A DNA stretch of 45,031 nucleotides from Verrucomicrobiota bacterium (GTDB lineage Bacteria; Verrucomicrobiota; Verrucomicrobiia; Opitutales; Opitutaceae), in NCBI GenBank assembly GCA_023426435.1, contig JAFAAS010000162.1:1-45031 (forward strand), read 5' to 3'. The notes under the pieces were generated by a model that made no database searches, had not been told where the DNA came from, and worked only from the letters and a program-made list of their open reading frames with translations. The position numbers and the translations under genes were made by a program. Shown one piece after another: positions 7,778 to 16,702 of this stretch; position 1 is the stretch's first letter, and each line of letters opens with the position of its first letter.

Positions 7778-9706
7778 ATGCGCTCCGTTATGAACGTGCT
7801 CTACGCGGAAGACGATCCCGCCGACGCCGAACTCACGCGCGCCCATTTCGCCCACCACGCCCCCGACATCGATCTCGAAATCGTCAGCCGCGCCGCCGAA
7901 TTCCTCCCCCGCGCCCGCACCCGGCGCCACTCCGTCCTCCTCGTGGATCAACGCCTGCCCGACATGGACGGCCTCGAGATCCTCAAAACCCTCGCCGAGG
8001 AGGGCTTCAACACCCCGATCGTTCTCGTCACCGGCGCAGGCGACACCGAGCTCGCCTCACAAGCCCTGCGCCTCGGCGCCGACGACTACGTCCGCAAACG
8101 CAGCGGCTACCTCCTTTCGCTCCCCCACCAGCTCCGCGAGGTCATCGAGCGCCGGCGCCGCGCCTTCAACGCCCTCCAACCCCGCATCCGCCCGCGCAAC
8201 ATCCTCCTCGTCGCGAGCCCTTCCGACAAATCCCTCGCCCTCATCAAACACCTCGCCGACGCCGCGCCCCACCTCACGATCGAGCTCGCCTCGTCCGCCC
8301 CCGAAGCGCTCGAGCGCATGGGGCCGGATGTCAGCTTCGATCTGCTGATCCTCGATCACAGCCCGCCCGACCTCGAAGCGCTTCAACTCCTCGCCGATAT
8401 CCGCAGCCGCGAATTGCGCACGCCGGTCATCCTCATGACCACCTTCGAAAACGAGGAAAAGGTCGTCGCCGCCTTCAAGCTCGGCGCCACCGACTACGTG
8501 GTGAATCACGAAAAGCACTACGCCGAGCTCGCGCTGCGCATCGACCTCGCCATCGACCGGCACGAACTCGCCCTCGCCAACGAACGCGCCGCCGCCGAGC
8601 TCGCCGAACGCCAGCGCACCGTCGCCGCGCTGCGCGAGAGCGAAAAACAACTCAATCTCGCCCTCGACGCCGGCCGCATCGGCCTGTGGTCCTGGAAACT
8701 GGGCACCCGCCATGCCCAATTCTCCAGTCGCTGGAAACGCCAGCTCGGATTCGAGGACCACGAAATCGGCAACGACTTGGCCGAATGGGAATCCCGCTGC
8801 CATCCCGACGACTTGGTCCAGCTCCAATCGTTCATCGCCCGCTACCTCGCCGCCCCGTGGCCGGACTTCACCGTCGAATACCGCATGCGACACAAGGACG
8901 CCTCGTGGCGGTGGTTCATGATCCACGCCAACCTCGAACTCGACGAATCCGGCCAGCCCGCCCGCCTGATCGGCTCCCAAATCGACATCACCACCCTCAA
9001 ACACCAACAGACCGAACTCGCCTCCACCTCCGCCCGCCTCCAACAGCTCTCCCGCCGCCTTCTCCAAATCCAGGAACTCGAACGGCGCCACATCGCCCGC
9101 GAGCTCCACGACGAAATCGGCCAGGTGCTCACGGTAGCCAAAATTCACCTACAATCCGCCGCCTTCGCCGCCGAGGTCCAAACCATCCTGCCGCAAATCG
9201 AGGAACCCATCGCCCTGCTCGACCGCCTGCTCAAACAGGTCCGCTCGCTCTCGCTCGACCTCCGCCCGCCGCTGCTCGACGACCTCGGTCTCGTGCACGC
9301 CCTCAACTGGCTCATGCAGCAACACCACGGGCGCCCCAACACCCCGCAGGTCCACCTCCACACCGATCCGCTCCTCGGCCGCTGCGACGCCACGCTCGAA
9401 ACCGCCTGCTTCCGCATCGCCCAGGAAGCCCTGACCAACGCCCTCCGCCACTCGCGCGCGAAAAACATCTACGTCTCGCTCGGGCTGCACGACGGCAATC
9501 TCCGCCTCGCCGTCCGCGACGACGGCATCGGCTTCGACGCCGCCGCCGCCCGCCACCGCGCCGAACGCAGCGGCAGCCTCGGCCTCCTCGGCATGCACGA
9601 GCGCGCCTCGCTCGCCGGCGGCACGCTCATCCTCCTCTCCGCCCCCGATCGCGGCACCGAGGTCGAAGCGATTTTTCCGCTGTCCAACTCCTCCGATCCT
9701 CATTGA
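7778..9706 (+). CDS. REC-REC-PAS sensor histidine kinase (HisKA_3, NarX-like core)
   Basis: A 642-residue cytosolic kinase. The first receiver (about 5-125) has Asp57 in VLLVDQRLPDMDG. The second receiver (140-260) has Asp193 in LLILDHSPPD, and the third-strand region is degenerate. A PAS/PAC domain (about 288-405) ends in LIGSQIDITTLK. A HisKA_3 domain carries His444 in RHIARELHDEIGQVLT. The HATPase domain ends the protein (QEALTNALRHSRAKNIY, DDGIGFD). No membrane segment is visible, so input may arrive through phosphorylation of the two receivers. An alternative start is the ATG 12 bases downstream (MNVLYAEDD). The response regulator gene follows 9 bases after its stop, so they are very likely a cognate pair. 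Confidence 0.93.
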   Translation: MRSVMNVLYAEDDPADAELTRAHFAHHAPDIDLEIVSRAAEFLPRARTRRHSVLLVDQRLPDMDGLEILKTLAEEGFNTPIVLVTGAGDTELASQALRLGADDYVRKRSGYLLSLPHQLREVIERRRRAFNALQPRIRPRNILLVASPSDKSLALIKHLADAAPHLTIELASSAPEALERMGPDVSFDLLILDHSPPDLEALQLLADIRSRELRTPVILMTTFENEEKVVAAFKLGATDYVVNHEKHYAELALRIDLAIDRHELALANERAAAELAERQRTVAALRESEKQLNLALDAGRIGLWSWKLGTRHAQFSSRWKRQLGFEDHEIGNDLAEWESRCHPDDLVQLQSFIARYLAAPWPDFTVEYRMRHKDASWRWFMIHANLELDESGQPARLIGSQIDITTLKHQQTELASTSARLQQLSRRLLQIQELERRHIARELHDEIGQVLTVAKIHLQSAAFAAEVQTILPQIEEPIALLDRLLKQVRSLSLDLRPPLLDDLGLVHALNWLMQQHHGRPNTPQVHLHTDPLLGRCDATLETACFRIAQEALTNALRHSRAKNIYVSLGLHDGNLRLAVRDDGIGFDAAAARHRAERSGSLGLLGMHERASLAGGTLILLSAPDRGTEVEAIFPLSNSSDPH

Positions 9707-9715
9707 GTCATCACC

Positions 9716-10375
9716 GTGCCCGGTCCGCTCTCCATCATCCTCGCTGACGATCACTCGCTCGTTCGCGCCGGCATTCGCACTCTCCTCGAGAAATTGCCCG
9801 GCATCACCATCGTCGCCGAATCCGGCGACGGCCGCGAAACCCTCGCGCTCGTCCACCAACACAATCCCGACGTCGTGATCATGGACATCACGATGCCGAG
9901 CCTCAACGGCCTCGACGCCACCGCGCGCATCCTCCGCGAATGCCCGCGCACCAAAGTCCTGATTCTCTCGATGCACACCGGCGAGGACTACGTCATCCAA
10001 GCGCTCCGCGCCGGCGCCACCGGTTACCTGCTGAAAGACGCCGCCACCGCCGAACTCCGACTCGCCCTCGAAGCCGTCGAACGCGGCGAAACCTACCTCA
10101 GCCCCGCCATCTCCCGGGAGGTCCTCGCCCGCCACCGCCAACTCGCCAACGACCCCAAGGCCGACACGTCGCGAACCCTCACGCCGCGCATGCGCGAGAT
10201 CGTGCAACTCATCGCCGAGGGCCGCAGCACCAAGGAAATCGCCTTCCTCCTCAACCTCAGCGTCAAAACCATCGAGACGCACCGCATGCACCTCATGGCC
10301 CGCCTCGGCCTCCACGATGTCGCCGGCGTCGTCCGCTACGCTCTCCGCACCGGCCTCATCTCCGCCGAGAAATAA
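9716..10375 (+). CDS. NarL/FixJ-type response regulator
   Basis: A 219-residue two-domain transcription factor. The receiver (1-125) has the acidic pair at 11-12 (ADDHSLVRAGI), phospho-acceptor Asp57 in VVIMDITMPSLNG and Lys in YLLKDA. The C-terminal LuxR-type HTH (about 150-212) contains LTPRMREIVQLIAEGRSTKE and LNLSVKTIETHRMHLMARLG. It starts with GTG at 9716, immediately after the HisKA_3 kinase gene, and is the obvious partner of that kinase. Target genes cannot be read from the sequence. Confidence 0.95.
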   Translation: MPGPLSIILADDHSLVRAGIRTLLEKLPGITIVAESGDGRETLALVHQHNPDVVIMDITMPSLNGLDATARILRECPRTKVLILSMHTGEDYVIQALRAGATGYLLKDAATAELRLALEAVERGETYLSPAISREVLARHRQLANDPKADTSRTLTPRMREIVQLIAEGRSTKEIAFLLNLSVKTIETHRMHLMARLGLHDVAGVVRYALRTGLISAEK

Positions 10376-10486
10376 AGCGACGGATATTCGAAAGGCCGCG
10401 CCCCCGCCGCCACCCGCACCTGGGAAAACCTCCAGCCGCCCGGCTTCCCAATCGACTCTCCGCCCCCCGCATTCTCCCCACCACGC

Positions 10487-10981
10487 ATGATCATCCTCGT
10501 CATGGGCGTCGCCGGCTCCGGCAAAACCACCGTCGGCCAACTCCTCGCCCGCCAGCTCAATTGGTCTTTCGCCGACGCCGACGATTTTCACCCGCCCGCC
10601 AACATCGCCAAGATGTCCGCCGGGCAGCCGCTCAACGACGACGACCGCGCCCCGTGGCTCGAAGCCCTGCGCGCCCACCTCCAAGCCTGCCTCGACCGCC
10701 ACGAAAACACCGTCCTCGCCTGCTCCGCTCTCCGCGAATCCTACCGCCGCCTCCTCGTCGTCGATCCCACCCAGGTCCGCATCGTCCATCTCCACGGCTC
10801 GCGCGAACTCCTCCTTTCCCGCATCTCCGGCCGCCAGGGCCACTACATGAAATCGTCGATGCTCGACAGCCAGCTCGCCACCCTCGAGCCACCCGCCGAC
10901 GCCCTCTCGCTCGACGTCTCGCCAACCCCGGAAGTCCTCGTCGCCCAAATCCGCGAAGCCTTCAATCTCTCTCCCCAATAG
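10487..10981 (+). CDS. gntK: Gluconokinase
   Basis: A 164-residue small P-loop kinase that phosphorylates D-gluconate to 6-phosphogluconate with ATP, feeding the pentose-phosphate or Entner-Doudoroff route. The Walker A motif is GVAGSGKTT (residues 7-15). The family motif DADDFHPPANIAKMSAGQPL follows, then LACSALRESYR. The length is normal. It begins at an ATG without a good Shine-Dalgarno. Its TAG stop is the first part of a REP-like palindrome (TAGGAGCGGCCTTGGCCGCG). No gluconate transporter is adjacent. Confidence 0.93.
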   Translation: MIILVMGVAGSGKTTVGQLLARQLNWSFADADDFHPPANIAKMSAGQPLNDDDRAPWLEALRAHLQACLDRHENTVLACSALRESYRRLLVVDPTQVRIVHLHGSRELLLSRISGRQGHYMKSSMLDSQLATLEPPADALSLDVSPTPEVLVAQIREAFNLSPQ

Positions 10982-10999
10982 GAGCGGCCTTGGCCGCGA
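10979..10999. repeat. REP-like palindrome at the gntK stop
   Basis: GCGGCC-TT-GGCCGC (10984-10997) is a perfect palindrome inside TAGGAGCGGCCTTGGCCGCG. Its first three bases are the gntK stop codon. The layout resembles known REP elements. I see only this copy in the window, so the repeat status is inference. Confidence 0.5.
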
Positions 11000-11040
11000 T
11001 CTGACTCTCGCGACATCCCCCCTCCACCGCCGCCCGCCCG

Positions 11041-13485
11041 ATGTCGCCCGCCCAAACCAAACGCGTCCAACTCCTCGCCAGCGCACTCAGCCTCCTCCTG
11101 CTTCTCGCGATCGTCGTCGGCGTTTGGTTCTACTTCCAACTCCGCGGCAGCCTCCCCCAACTCGACGGCCAACGTCAGCTCCTCGGCCTCAGCGCCCCCG
11201 TCACCGTCACGCGCGACGCCCTCGGCATCCCCACCGTCCGCGGACAACGACGCACCGACGTCGCCCAAGCCCTCGGCTTCCTCCACGCCCAGGATCGTTT
11301 TTTCCAAATGGACCTGATGCGCCGCCGCGCCGCCGGCGAACTCGCCGAGCTCTTCGGCGAAGCCGCACTCCCACTCGACCGCCGCCACCGCCCGCACCGT
11401 TTCCGCACCCTCGCTCGCCAGGTCCTCAGCGCCCTTCCCGCCTCCGACCGAGCCCTCCTCGAAAGCTACACGCTCGGCGTCAACGCCGGCCTCCGCGCCC
11501 TCGACCGCCGCCCGTTCGAATACATCGTCCTGCGCACCCCGCCCGATCTCTGGCACGCCGAAGACAGCCTGCTCGTCGCCTACACCATGATCCTCGATCT
11601 GCAGGATTCGGAAAACACCTACGAGCGCTCCCTCACCACTCTCCGCGACCGCTACGGCGACCCCGGCGTCGCGTTCTTCGCCCCTCTTCTCTCGCCCGCC
11701 GACGCCGCCCTCGACGCCTCCACCGCCCCGCTCGCACCAATTCCGCCCGCCCGCTACATCAACCTCCGCGAACAACCCGTCGCCGCCCTCGATTTCCCGC
11801 TCCCCGAAACCGCCGACGACTTTCACCCCGGCTCCAACAGCTTCGCCCTCTCCGGCGCCCACACCGCCACCGGCGCCGCCCTCCTCGCCAACGATCCCCA
11901 CCTCAACCTCTCCGTCCCCAACCTCTGGTATCGCGCCGCCCTCGAATGGCCCGCCCACCCAGAACCCAAAACCCCGAACTCCAAACTCCGAACCCCGAAC
12001 TCCGAACCCGCCCCCGCCCGCCTCGTCGGCGCCACCCTCCCCGGTCTCCCGCTGGTCATCATCGGCTCCAACGGCCACATCGCCTGGGGTTTCACCGTCG
12101 CCTACGCCGACACCAACGACCTCGTCACCGTCGACGTTAACCCGATCTCCCGCTCGCTCTACAAATTCCCCGCCGCCGACTCGCTCCGCGAAATCGAAAC
12201 CCGCACCGACCGCATCGAGGTCAAAAACAACGATCCCGTCACCGTCGAATCCCGCTGGACCGCCTGGGGCCCCATCCTCGTCGACGACGGCCGCCAACTC
12301 CCGCTCGCTCATCGCTGGCTCGCCCACGATCCCGCCGCACTCAACCTGAACCTCGCCCGCCTCGAAACCGCCACCACCGCCCGCGAAGCCATCAACATCG
12401 CCCGCTCCGCCGGCATCCCCGCCCAAAACTTCCTCGTCGCCGATCGCCACGGCGACATCGGCTGGACGATCGCCGGCCGCCTCCCGCAACGCGCCGGCTT
12501 CGACGGCCGCTTCCCCGTGTCCTGGAGTTTTGGAGACAGACGCTGGACCGGCCTCCTCCCGCCCGACCAAGTCCCCGCCATCCTCTCGCCCCCCGACGGC
12601 CGTCTCTGGACCGCCAACAATCGCCTCGTCGGCGGCGACGCTCTCTCCCTCCTCGGCGACGGCGGCTACGCCTCACCGCCACGCGCCGCCCAAATCCGCG
12701 ATCGCCTCGCCACCCTCGAACACGCCCAACCCGCCGATCTCCTCGAGATCGCCCTCGACGACCGCGCCGTCTTCCTCACCCGCTGGCAACAGCTCGCGCT
12801 CGAAGTCCTCACCCCCGACGCCATCGCCAACAACTCCTCCCGCGCCGAATTCCGCCGCCTCGTCGAAACCTGGGACGCCCGCGCCTCCACCGATTCCGTC
12901 GGCTATCGTCTCGTCCGCGAATTCCGCTCCACCACCGCCACTCTCGCCCTCAACCCGATCTTCGCGCCCTGCATCGAAAGGATGCCCGATTTCAACTGGC
13001 GCCTGTTTCACTACGAGCCCGCTCTCTGGACGCTCGTCCAAGAAAAACCACTACACCTCCTCTCCGCGCGCTACGAAAGCTGGCACGCCCTCCTCCTCGC
13101 CGCCATCGACTCCGCCATCACCCGCATCGAGGAATCCGGCCCGCCGCTCGATCGCGCCACCTGGGGCAACGCCAACCGCGCCCGCATCCGCCACCCTTTC
13201 GCCTCGGTCCTGCCGGAGTTCCTCACCGCGCGCCTCAACCTTCCGCCCGACCCGCTTCCCGGCGACGCCCACATGCCGCGCATCCAGTCGCCTTCCTACG
13301 GCGCCAGCCTGCGTCTCGTCGTCTCTCCCGGCCGCGAAGACGAAGGCATTTTCCACATGCCCGGCGGCCAAAGCGGACACCCGCTCTCTCCGTTCTACCG
13401 CGCCGGCCACGATGCCTGGGTCAACGGCACGCCCACGCCATTGCTTCCCGGCCCAACCCAACACACGCTCACCCTCACCCCGTAG
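11041..13485 (+). CDS. Penicillin acylase family N-terminal nucleophile hydrolase
   Basis: An 814-residue protein. An N-terminal hydrophobic segment (LLASALSLLLLLAIVVGVW, about 11-29) acts as signal or anchor for export to the periplasm. Family features include TVTRDALGIPTVRGQ, LGFLHAQDRFFQMDLMRR and the autoprocessing site Gly264-Ser265 in HPGSNSFALSG. Ser265 would be the catalytic N-terminal residue of the beta chain. ANDPHLNLSVPNLWY, IGSNGHIAWGFT and LWTANNRLVGG follow as expected. The family cleaves amide bonds (beta-lactam side chains, acyl-homoserine lactones and other N-acyl compounds); the substrate here is unknown. Residues about 306-323 are a low-complexity insertion with two TPNS units that looks like a captured dispersed repeat. 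Confidence 0.92.
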   Translation: MSPAQTKRVQLLASALSLLLLLAIVVGVWFYFQLRGSLPQLDGQRQLLGLSAPVTVTRDALGIPTVRGQRRTDVAQALGFLHAQDRFFQMDLMRRRAAGELAELFGEAALPLDRRHRPHRFRTLARQVLSALPASDRALLESYTLGVNAGLRALDRRPFEYIVLRTPPDLWHAEDSLLVAYTMILDLQDSENTYERSLTTLRDRYGDPGVAFFAPLLSPADAALDASTAPLAPIPPARYINLREQPVAALDFPLPETADDFHPGSNSFALSGAHTATGAALLANDPHLNLSVPNLWYRAALEWPAHPEPKTPNSKLRTPNSEPAPARLVGATLPGLPLVIIGSNGHIAWGFTVAYADTNDLVTVDVNPISRSLYKFPAADSLREIETRTDRIEVKNNDPVTVESRWTAWGPILVDDGRQLPLAHRWLAHDPAALNLNLARLETATTAREAINIARSAGIPAQNFLVADRHGDIGWTIAGRLPQRAGFDGRFPVSWSFGDRRWTGLLPPDQVPAILSPPDGRLWTANNRLVGGDALSLLGDGGYASPPRAAQIRDRLATLEHAQPADLLEIALDDRAVFLTRWQQLALEVLTPDAIANNSSRAEFRRLVETWDARASTDSVGYRLVREFRSTTATLALNPIFAPCIERMPDFNWRLFHYEPALWTLVQEKPLHLLSARYESWHALLLAAIDSAITRIEESGPPLDRATWGNANRARIRHPFASVLPEFLTARLNLPPDPLPGDAHMPRIQSPSYGASLRLVVSPGREDEGIFHMPGGQSGHPLSPFYRAGHDAWVNGTPTPLLPGPTQHTLTLTP
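11956..12009 (+). repeat. In-frame repeat-like tract inside the acylase gene
   Basis: Two near-tandem units built on ACCCCGAACTCC encode TPNSKLR-TPNSE. The same words occur between genes at about 24000 (AAACCCCGAACTC) and about 26292 (CTCCGGAACTCCGAACCC). It appears to be repeat DNA maintained in frame inside a conserved coding region. Confidence 0.6.
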
Positions 13486-13558
13486 GCCGGCCGCTCGCGG
13501 TCGCTCTCTCCGTCCTCGCGCCTCACGCCTTGTAGCCAAAATCCCGATACCGCGCGCC

Positions 13559-14179
13559 ATGCTCCACGTCCTCGATCACCCGCTCGCGCAACACGTCATC
13601 ACCCACCTGCGCGACAAAACCACCCGCCCCGCCACGTTCCGCACGCTGTGTTATCAGCTCAGCCTGCTGCTCGCGATCGAGGCCACGCGTGACCTTCCCA
13701 CCACCGAGAAAATCATCGAAACCCCGCTCGAGCGCCATGTCGGTCGCGTCCTCTCCCACCAACCGCTGATCGTGGTCCCGATCCTCCGCGCCGGCCTCGG
13801 CATGGTGCAGCCCATCCTCGACGCCTTCCCCGACGTGTCCGTCGGCTACATCGGACTCGAACGCGACCACGAAACCGCCGTCGCCCGCAGCTACTACTGC
13901 AAGCTCCCCCCGCTCACCGGCAGCAGCCGCATCCTTCTCGTCGATCCCATGCTCGCGACCGGCGGCTCCGCCGTCCAAGCCATCCACGCCCTTCGCGACC
14001 GCGGCGCCACCGATATCACTCTCCTCAGCATCGTAAGCGCCCCCGAGGGCGTCGCCGAAATCGACCGCCACTTTCCCAATCTGCGCATCTACACCGCCGC
14101 CCTCGACCGCGAGCTCAACGACCGCAAATACATCCTCCCCGGCCTCGGCGATTTCGGCGACCGCCTCTACGGCACCTAG
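13559..14179 (+). CDS. upp: Uracil phosphoribosyltransferase
   Basis: A 206-residue cytosolic enzyme that makes UMP from uracil and PRPP in pyrimidine salvage. Diagnostic motifs are VVPILRAGLGM (residues 74-84), the PRPP-binding loop LLVDPMLATGGSAVQA (about 127-142), and the uracil-binding C-terminus YILPGLGDFGDRLYGT. The start at 13559 gives the usual M-x-VLDHPLAQHVITHLRD beginning; a much longer frame upstream is a shadow of the acylase gene. Its TAG stop coincides with the first bases of the ~160-bp dispersed repeat (copy B). Confidence 0.96.
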   Translation: MLHVLDHPLAQHVITHLRDKTTRPATFRTLCYQLSLLLAIEATRDLPTTEKIIETPLERHVGRVLSHQPLIVVPILRAGLGMVQPILDAFPDVSVGYIGLERDHETAVARSYYCKLPPLTGSSRILLVDPMLATGGSAVQAIHALRDRGATDITLLSIVSAPEGVAEIDRHFPNLRIYTAALDRELNDRKYILPGLGDFGDRLYGT

Positions 14180-14336
14180 AGCGTTTTCAGAGAAACGATA
14201 GCCCTTCAGGTGAACCACAGAGGCACAGAGGCACGGAGAGATCCCGTGGCCTTTCTCTGTGTGCTCCGTGCCTTCGTGGTTCAAATCGGGTTTTCCGATT
14301 CGGCCAACGGCTATGACATTATTTGATATGCTATAA
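14177..14336 (+). repeat. Dispersed repeat, copy B of the inverted pair
   Basis: Inverted copy of 36-194, starting TAGAGCGTTTT and running to TATGCTATA. The initial TAG is the stop codon of upp. Internal self-complementarity (GGTGAACCACAGAGGCACAG against GTGCCTTCGTGGTTC) would give a long hairpin in the upp 3' untranslated region. Confidence 0.85.
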
Positions 14337-14379
14337 GGTAGGGCGAGCCGTCCCCGGCGAGCCGTCCCCGCCCATCACC

Positions 14380-16473
14380 CTACCCCGCCGCCACACCCTT
14401 CGCCCGCCGCACTTTCACTTCCTCATACGCCAACGCCAGCGCCGCCACCAACGCATCCGGCCGCAACGGCTTCGCCACGTAATCGTTCATCCCCGCCACC
14501 CGCGCCTCCTCGCGGTCCGCCGAGCCCACACCCGCCGTCAACGCCACGATCCACGGCAGCTCCGCATATTTCGGATTCGCGCGAATCTTCCGCGTCGCCC
14601 CGAACCCATCCAGCTCCGGCATCTGCACGTCCATCAACACGACGTCGAAATCGCCTTCCTCCACCGCCGCGACCGCCAGCTCGCCATTCCCCACCACGGT
14701 CGCCTGATACCCCAGCCGAGACAACTGATGCCGCGCCACCGTCTGGTTCACCACATTGTCCTCCGCCATCAGGATCCTCAACGGCTTCAACACCGCCGTC
14801 CGCTTCAAATCCGCCTGCGCCGACACCACCGTCTCCGTCCGCGCCACACTGCCGCCCACCGCCTGCGCCAACCGCTCCCCCAGCAAATCGCGCTTCACCG
14901 GCTTGTGCACCGGACCATCGATCGCCGGCTCCGTCACCGTCTCCCCAATCGCGTTGAGCAACAGAATCGGAAAACGCTTCCCCTTCGCCGCCACCTCCCG
15001 CGCCCACTCCGTCCCTTTTCGATCGACCAGGTGCAAATCCACCAGCGCCGCATCGATCGTCTCACCCGCCGCCAGCCGCGCATCCGCCTCCGCCGCCGTC
15101 GCCACATCCACCGGCTCCGCGCCAAAAAACCGCAGATGCCGCGCCAACACCTCCCGGCTCGTCGCATTGTCGTCGATCACCAGCACCCGCCGGCCTCGCA
15201 ACAGCTTCGCCGCCGGCGCTTCCTCTTCCTTCTCCACCGCCGCGCGCGCCTGAATCGTGAAAAGAAAATTCGCGCCCTTCCCCGCCTCGCTCTCGACCCA
15301 CATCGTCCCGCCCATCAACTCCGCCAGCTTCTTGCTGATCGCGAGCCCCAAACCCGTCCCGCCGTATTGCCGCGTCGTCGACGAATCCACCTGCGAGAAG
15401 CTCTTGAACAACCGATGCTGCTTCTCCGGCGCGATTCCAATGCCCGTGTCCCGCACGCCCAACTTCAACACGCACGCCTCGCCTTCCCGCGACACCAACG
15501 CGATCCGCAACACGATCTCTCCCGTCTCCGTAAACTTCACCGCGTTGCCAATCAGGTTCACGAAGATCTGCCGCAACCTCACCGGATCGCCCACGATCTT
15601 CCGCGGCACGTCCTCCGCCACGTCGCACACAAGCTCGACTTTCTTCGCCAACGCCTTCCCCGCAAGCAGCTCCGCCGCCTCTTCCGCACACCCGCGCAAA
15701 TCGAATTCCACCTGCTCGAGATCCAACCGCCCCGCCTCGATTTTCGAATAATCCAGCGTGTCGTTGATCACCGCGAGCAACGCCTCGCCCGACATCTTGA
15801 TCGTTCGCAAACACTCGCGTTGCTCATCGTCCAGCCGGCTCGACTCGAGAATCCCCGTCATCCCGATCACGCCGTTCAAGGGCGTGCGGATCTCATGACT
15901 CATCATCGCGAGAAACGCGCTCTTCGCCTGATTCGCCACCGCCGCCTCCATCGCCAGCTGCTGCGCCCGCTCGATCGCATGCTCGAACTGCGAATTCAAA
16001 TTCTGCATCGCCGCATTCGCGCGCCGCATCGTCTCTTCATGCTCGCGCCGCTCCGACACGTCGTCCTGCAACATCAAATACGCCGTGACCCGCCCTTCCG
16101 CCTCACGAATCGGCTCGATGTTGATCTCCGCCCAATACCGCCGCCCTTCGTTCGTCTCGCTCTCCAACGCCACCACGAAGGTCTCCCCCCGATCCAGAAT
16201 GTCGCTCACCGCCAGCCCCGCCGCCGGATCCACCGCAAGTTCCTCCACCAGCGCCTCCAACCGCCACCCTTTCACCTCCTCCGCCGCAAACCCCGTCTGA
16301 CGCGTAAAACCCGGATTCACCCACTCGATCACGCGATTCGGATCCGCCACCACGATCGAGGTCGTCGTCACCGCCGCAATCGCCTGCAACACCCGGTCCG
16401 CCGTCTGCCCCGTCAAGGGCAGCGGCGTCACCTTCTCTCCCGCTTCCACAACCCGCGACCGCCCGCGCGCCAT
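14380..16473 (-). CDS. Hybrid sensor histidine kinase (PAS-HisKA-HATPase-REC-REC)
   Basis: A 697-residue protein with no membrane segment. Domain order: PAS/PAC (about 20-145; RVIEWVNPGFTRQTGF, LMLQDDVSERREHEE), coiled coil, HisKA with His193 in MMSHEIRTPLNGVIGM, and HATPase (LIGNAVKFTETGEI, DTGIGIAPEK, YGGTGLGLAIS). A first receiver follows (VLVIDDNATSREVLARH; acceptor in ALVDLHLVD), then a second receiver (ILMAEDNVVNQTVARHQL; acceptor in VVLMDVQMPELDG). I chose the ATG at 16473 (MARGRSRVV); 37 in-frame residues further upstream look non-coding. No separate output regulator is adjacent, so phosphotransfer to an unlinked partner is likely. It is divergent from the MFS permease. Confidence 0.93.
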   Translation of the reverse strand: MARGRSRVVEAGEKVTPLPLTGQTADRVLQAIAAVTTTSIVVADPNRVIEWVNPGFTRQTGFAAEEVKGWRLEALVEELAVDPAAGLAVSDILDRGETFVVALESETNEGRRYWAEINIEPIREAEGRVTAYLMLQDDVSERREHEETMRRANAAMQNLNSQFEHAIERAQQLAMEAAVANQAKSAFLAMMSHEIRTPLNGVIGMTGILESSRLDDEQRECLRTIKMSGEALLAVINDTLDYSKIEAGRLDLEQVEFDLRGCAEEAAELLAGKALAKKVELVCDVAEDVPRKIVGDPVRLRQIFVNLIGNAVKFTETGEIVLRIALVSREGEACVLKLGVRDTGIGIAPEKQHRLFKSFSQVDSSTTRQYGGTGLGLAISKKLAELMGGTMWVESEAGKGANFLFTIQARAAVEKEEEAPAAKLLRGRRVLVIDDNATSREVLARHLRFFGAEPVDVATAAEADARLAAGETIDAALVDLHLVDRKGTEWAREVAAKGKRFPILLLNAIGETVTEPAIDGPVHKPVKRDLLGERLAQAVGGSVARTETVVSAQADLKRTAVLKPLRILMAEDNVVNQTVARHQLSRLGYQATVVGNGELAVAAVEEGDFDVVLMDVQMPELDGFGATRKIRANPKYAELPWIVALTAGVGSADREEARVAGMNDYVAKPLRPDALVAALALAYEEVKVRRAKGVAAG

Positions 16474-16611
16474 GCGCGGCGAAATAAGGTCGAGCGTTGT
16501 GGAAGCTGGAGACACGTCTGCAAATTCTAGGGTAACTCCCCTGCTACATCGGCCCACCCGTCCGGCAACTAAAGTCCCTTTCACATCCCCTGACGCAACC
16601 TCGCCTCATGT

Positions 16612-16640
16612 GGGCGGCGTCTCCCGACCCCGCCGTTCCG
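16612..16640 (+). repeat. Dispersed palindrome (TCTCCCGACCCCGCC family), copy 1
   Basis: Matches 41889-41917 except for one base in the left arm. It contains GTCTCCCGACCCCGCCGTTC and lies in the promoter region between the hybrid kinase and the MFS gene. Confidence 0.7.
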
Positions 16641-16702
16641 TTCTACAGTTAAACTCCCGCCCACCATTGCCGCCCGCGCCCAACCGCGTCCCGTTCACGT
16701 CC

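Noticed and set aside
9149..12570. Very long minus-strand open frames opposite the kinase, gntK and acylase genes
   Set aside because: Compositions are Gly/Glu/Ala/Asp-rich with no recognisable domain; they mirror well-identified plus-strand genes, as expected in GC-rich DNA.
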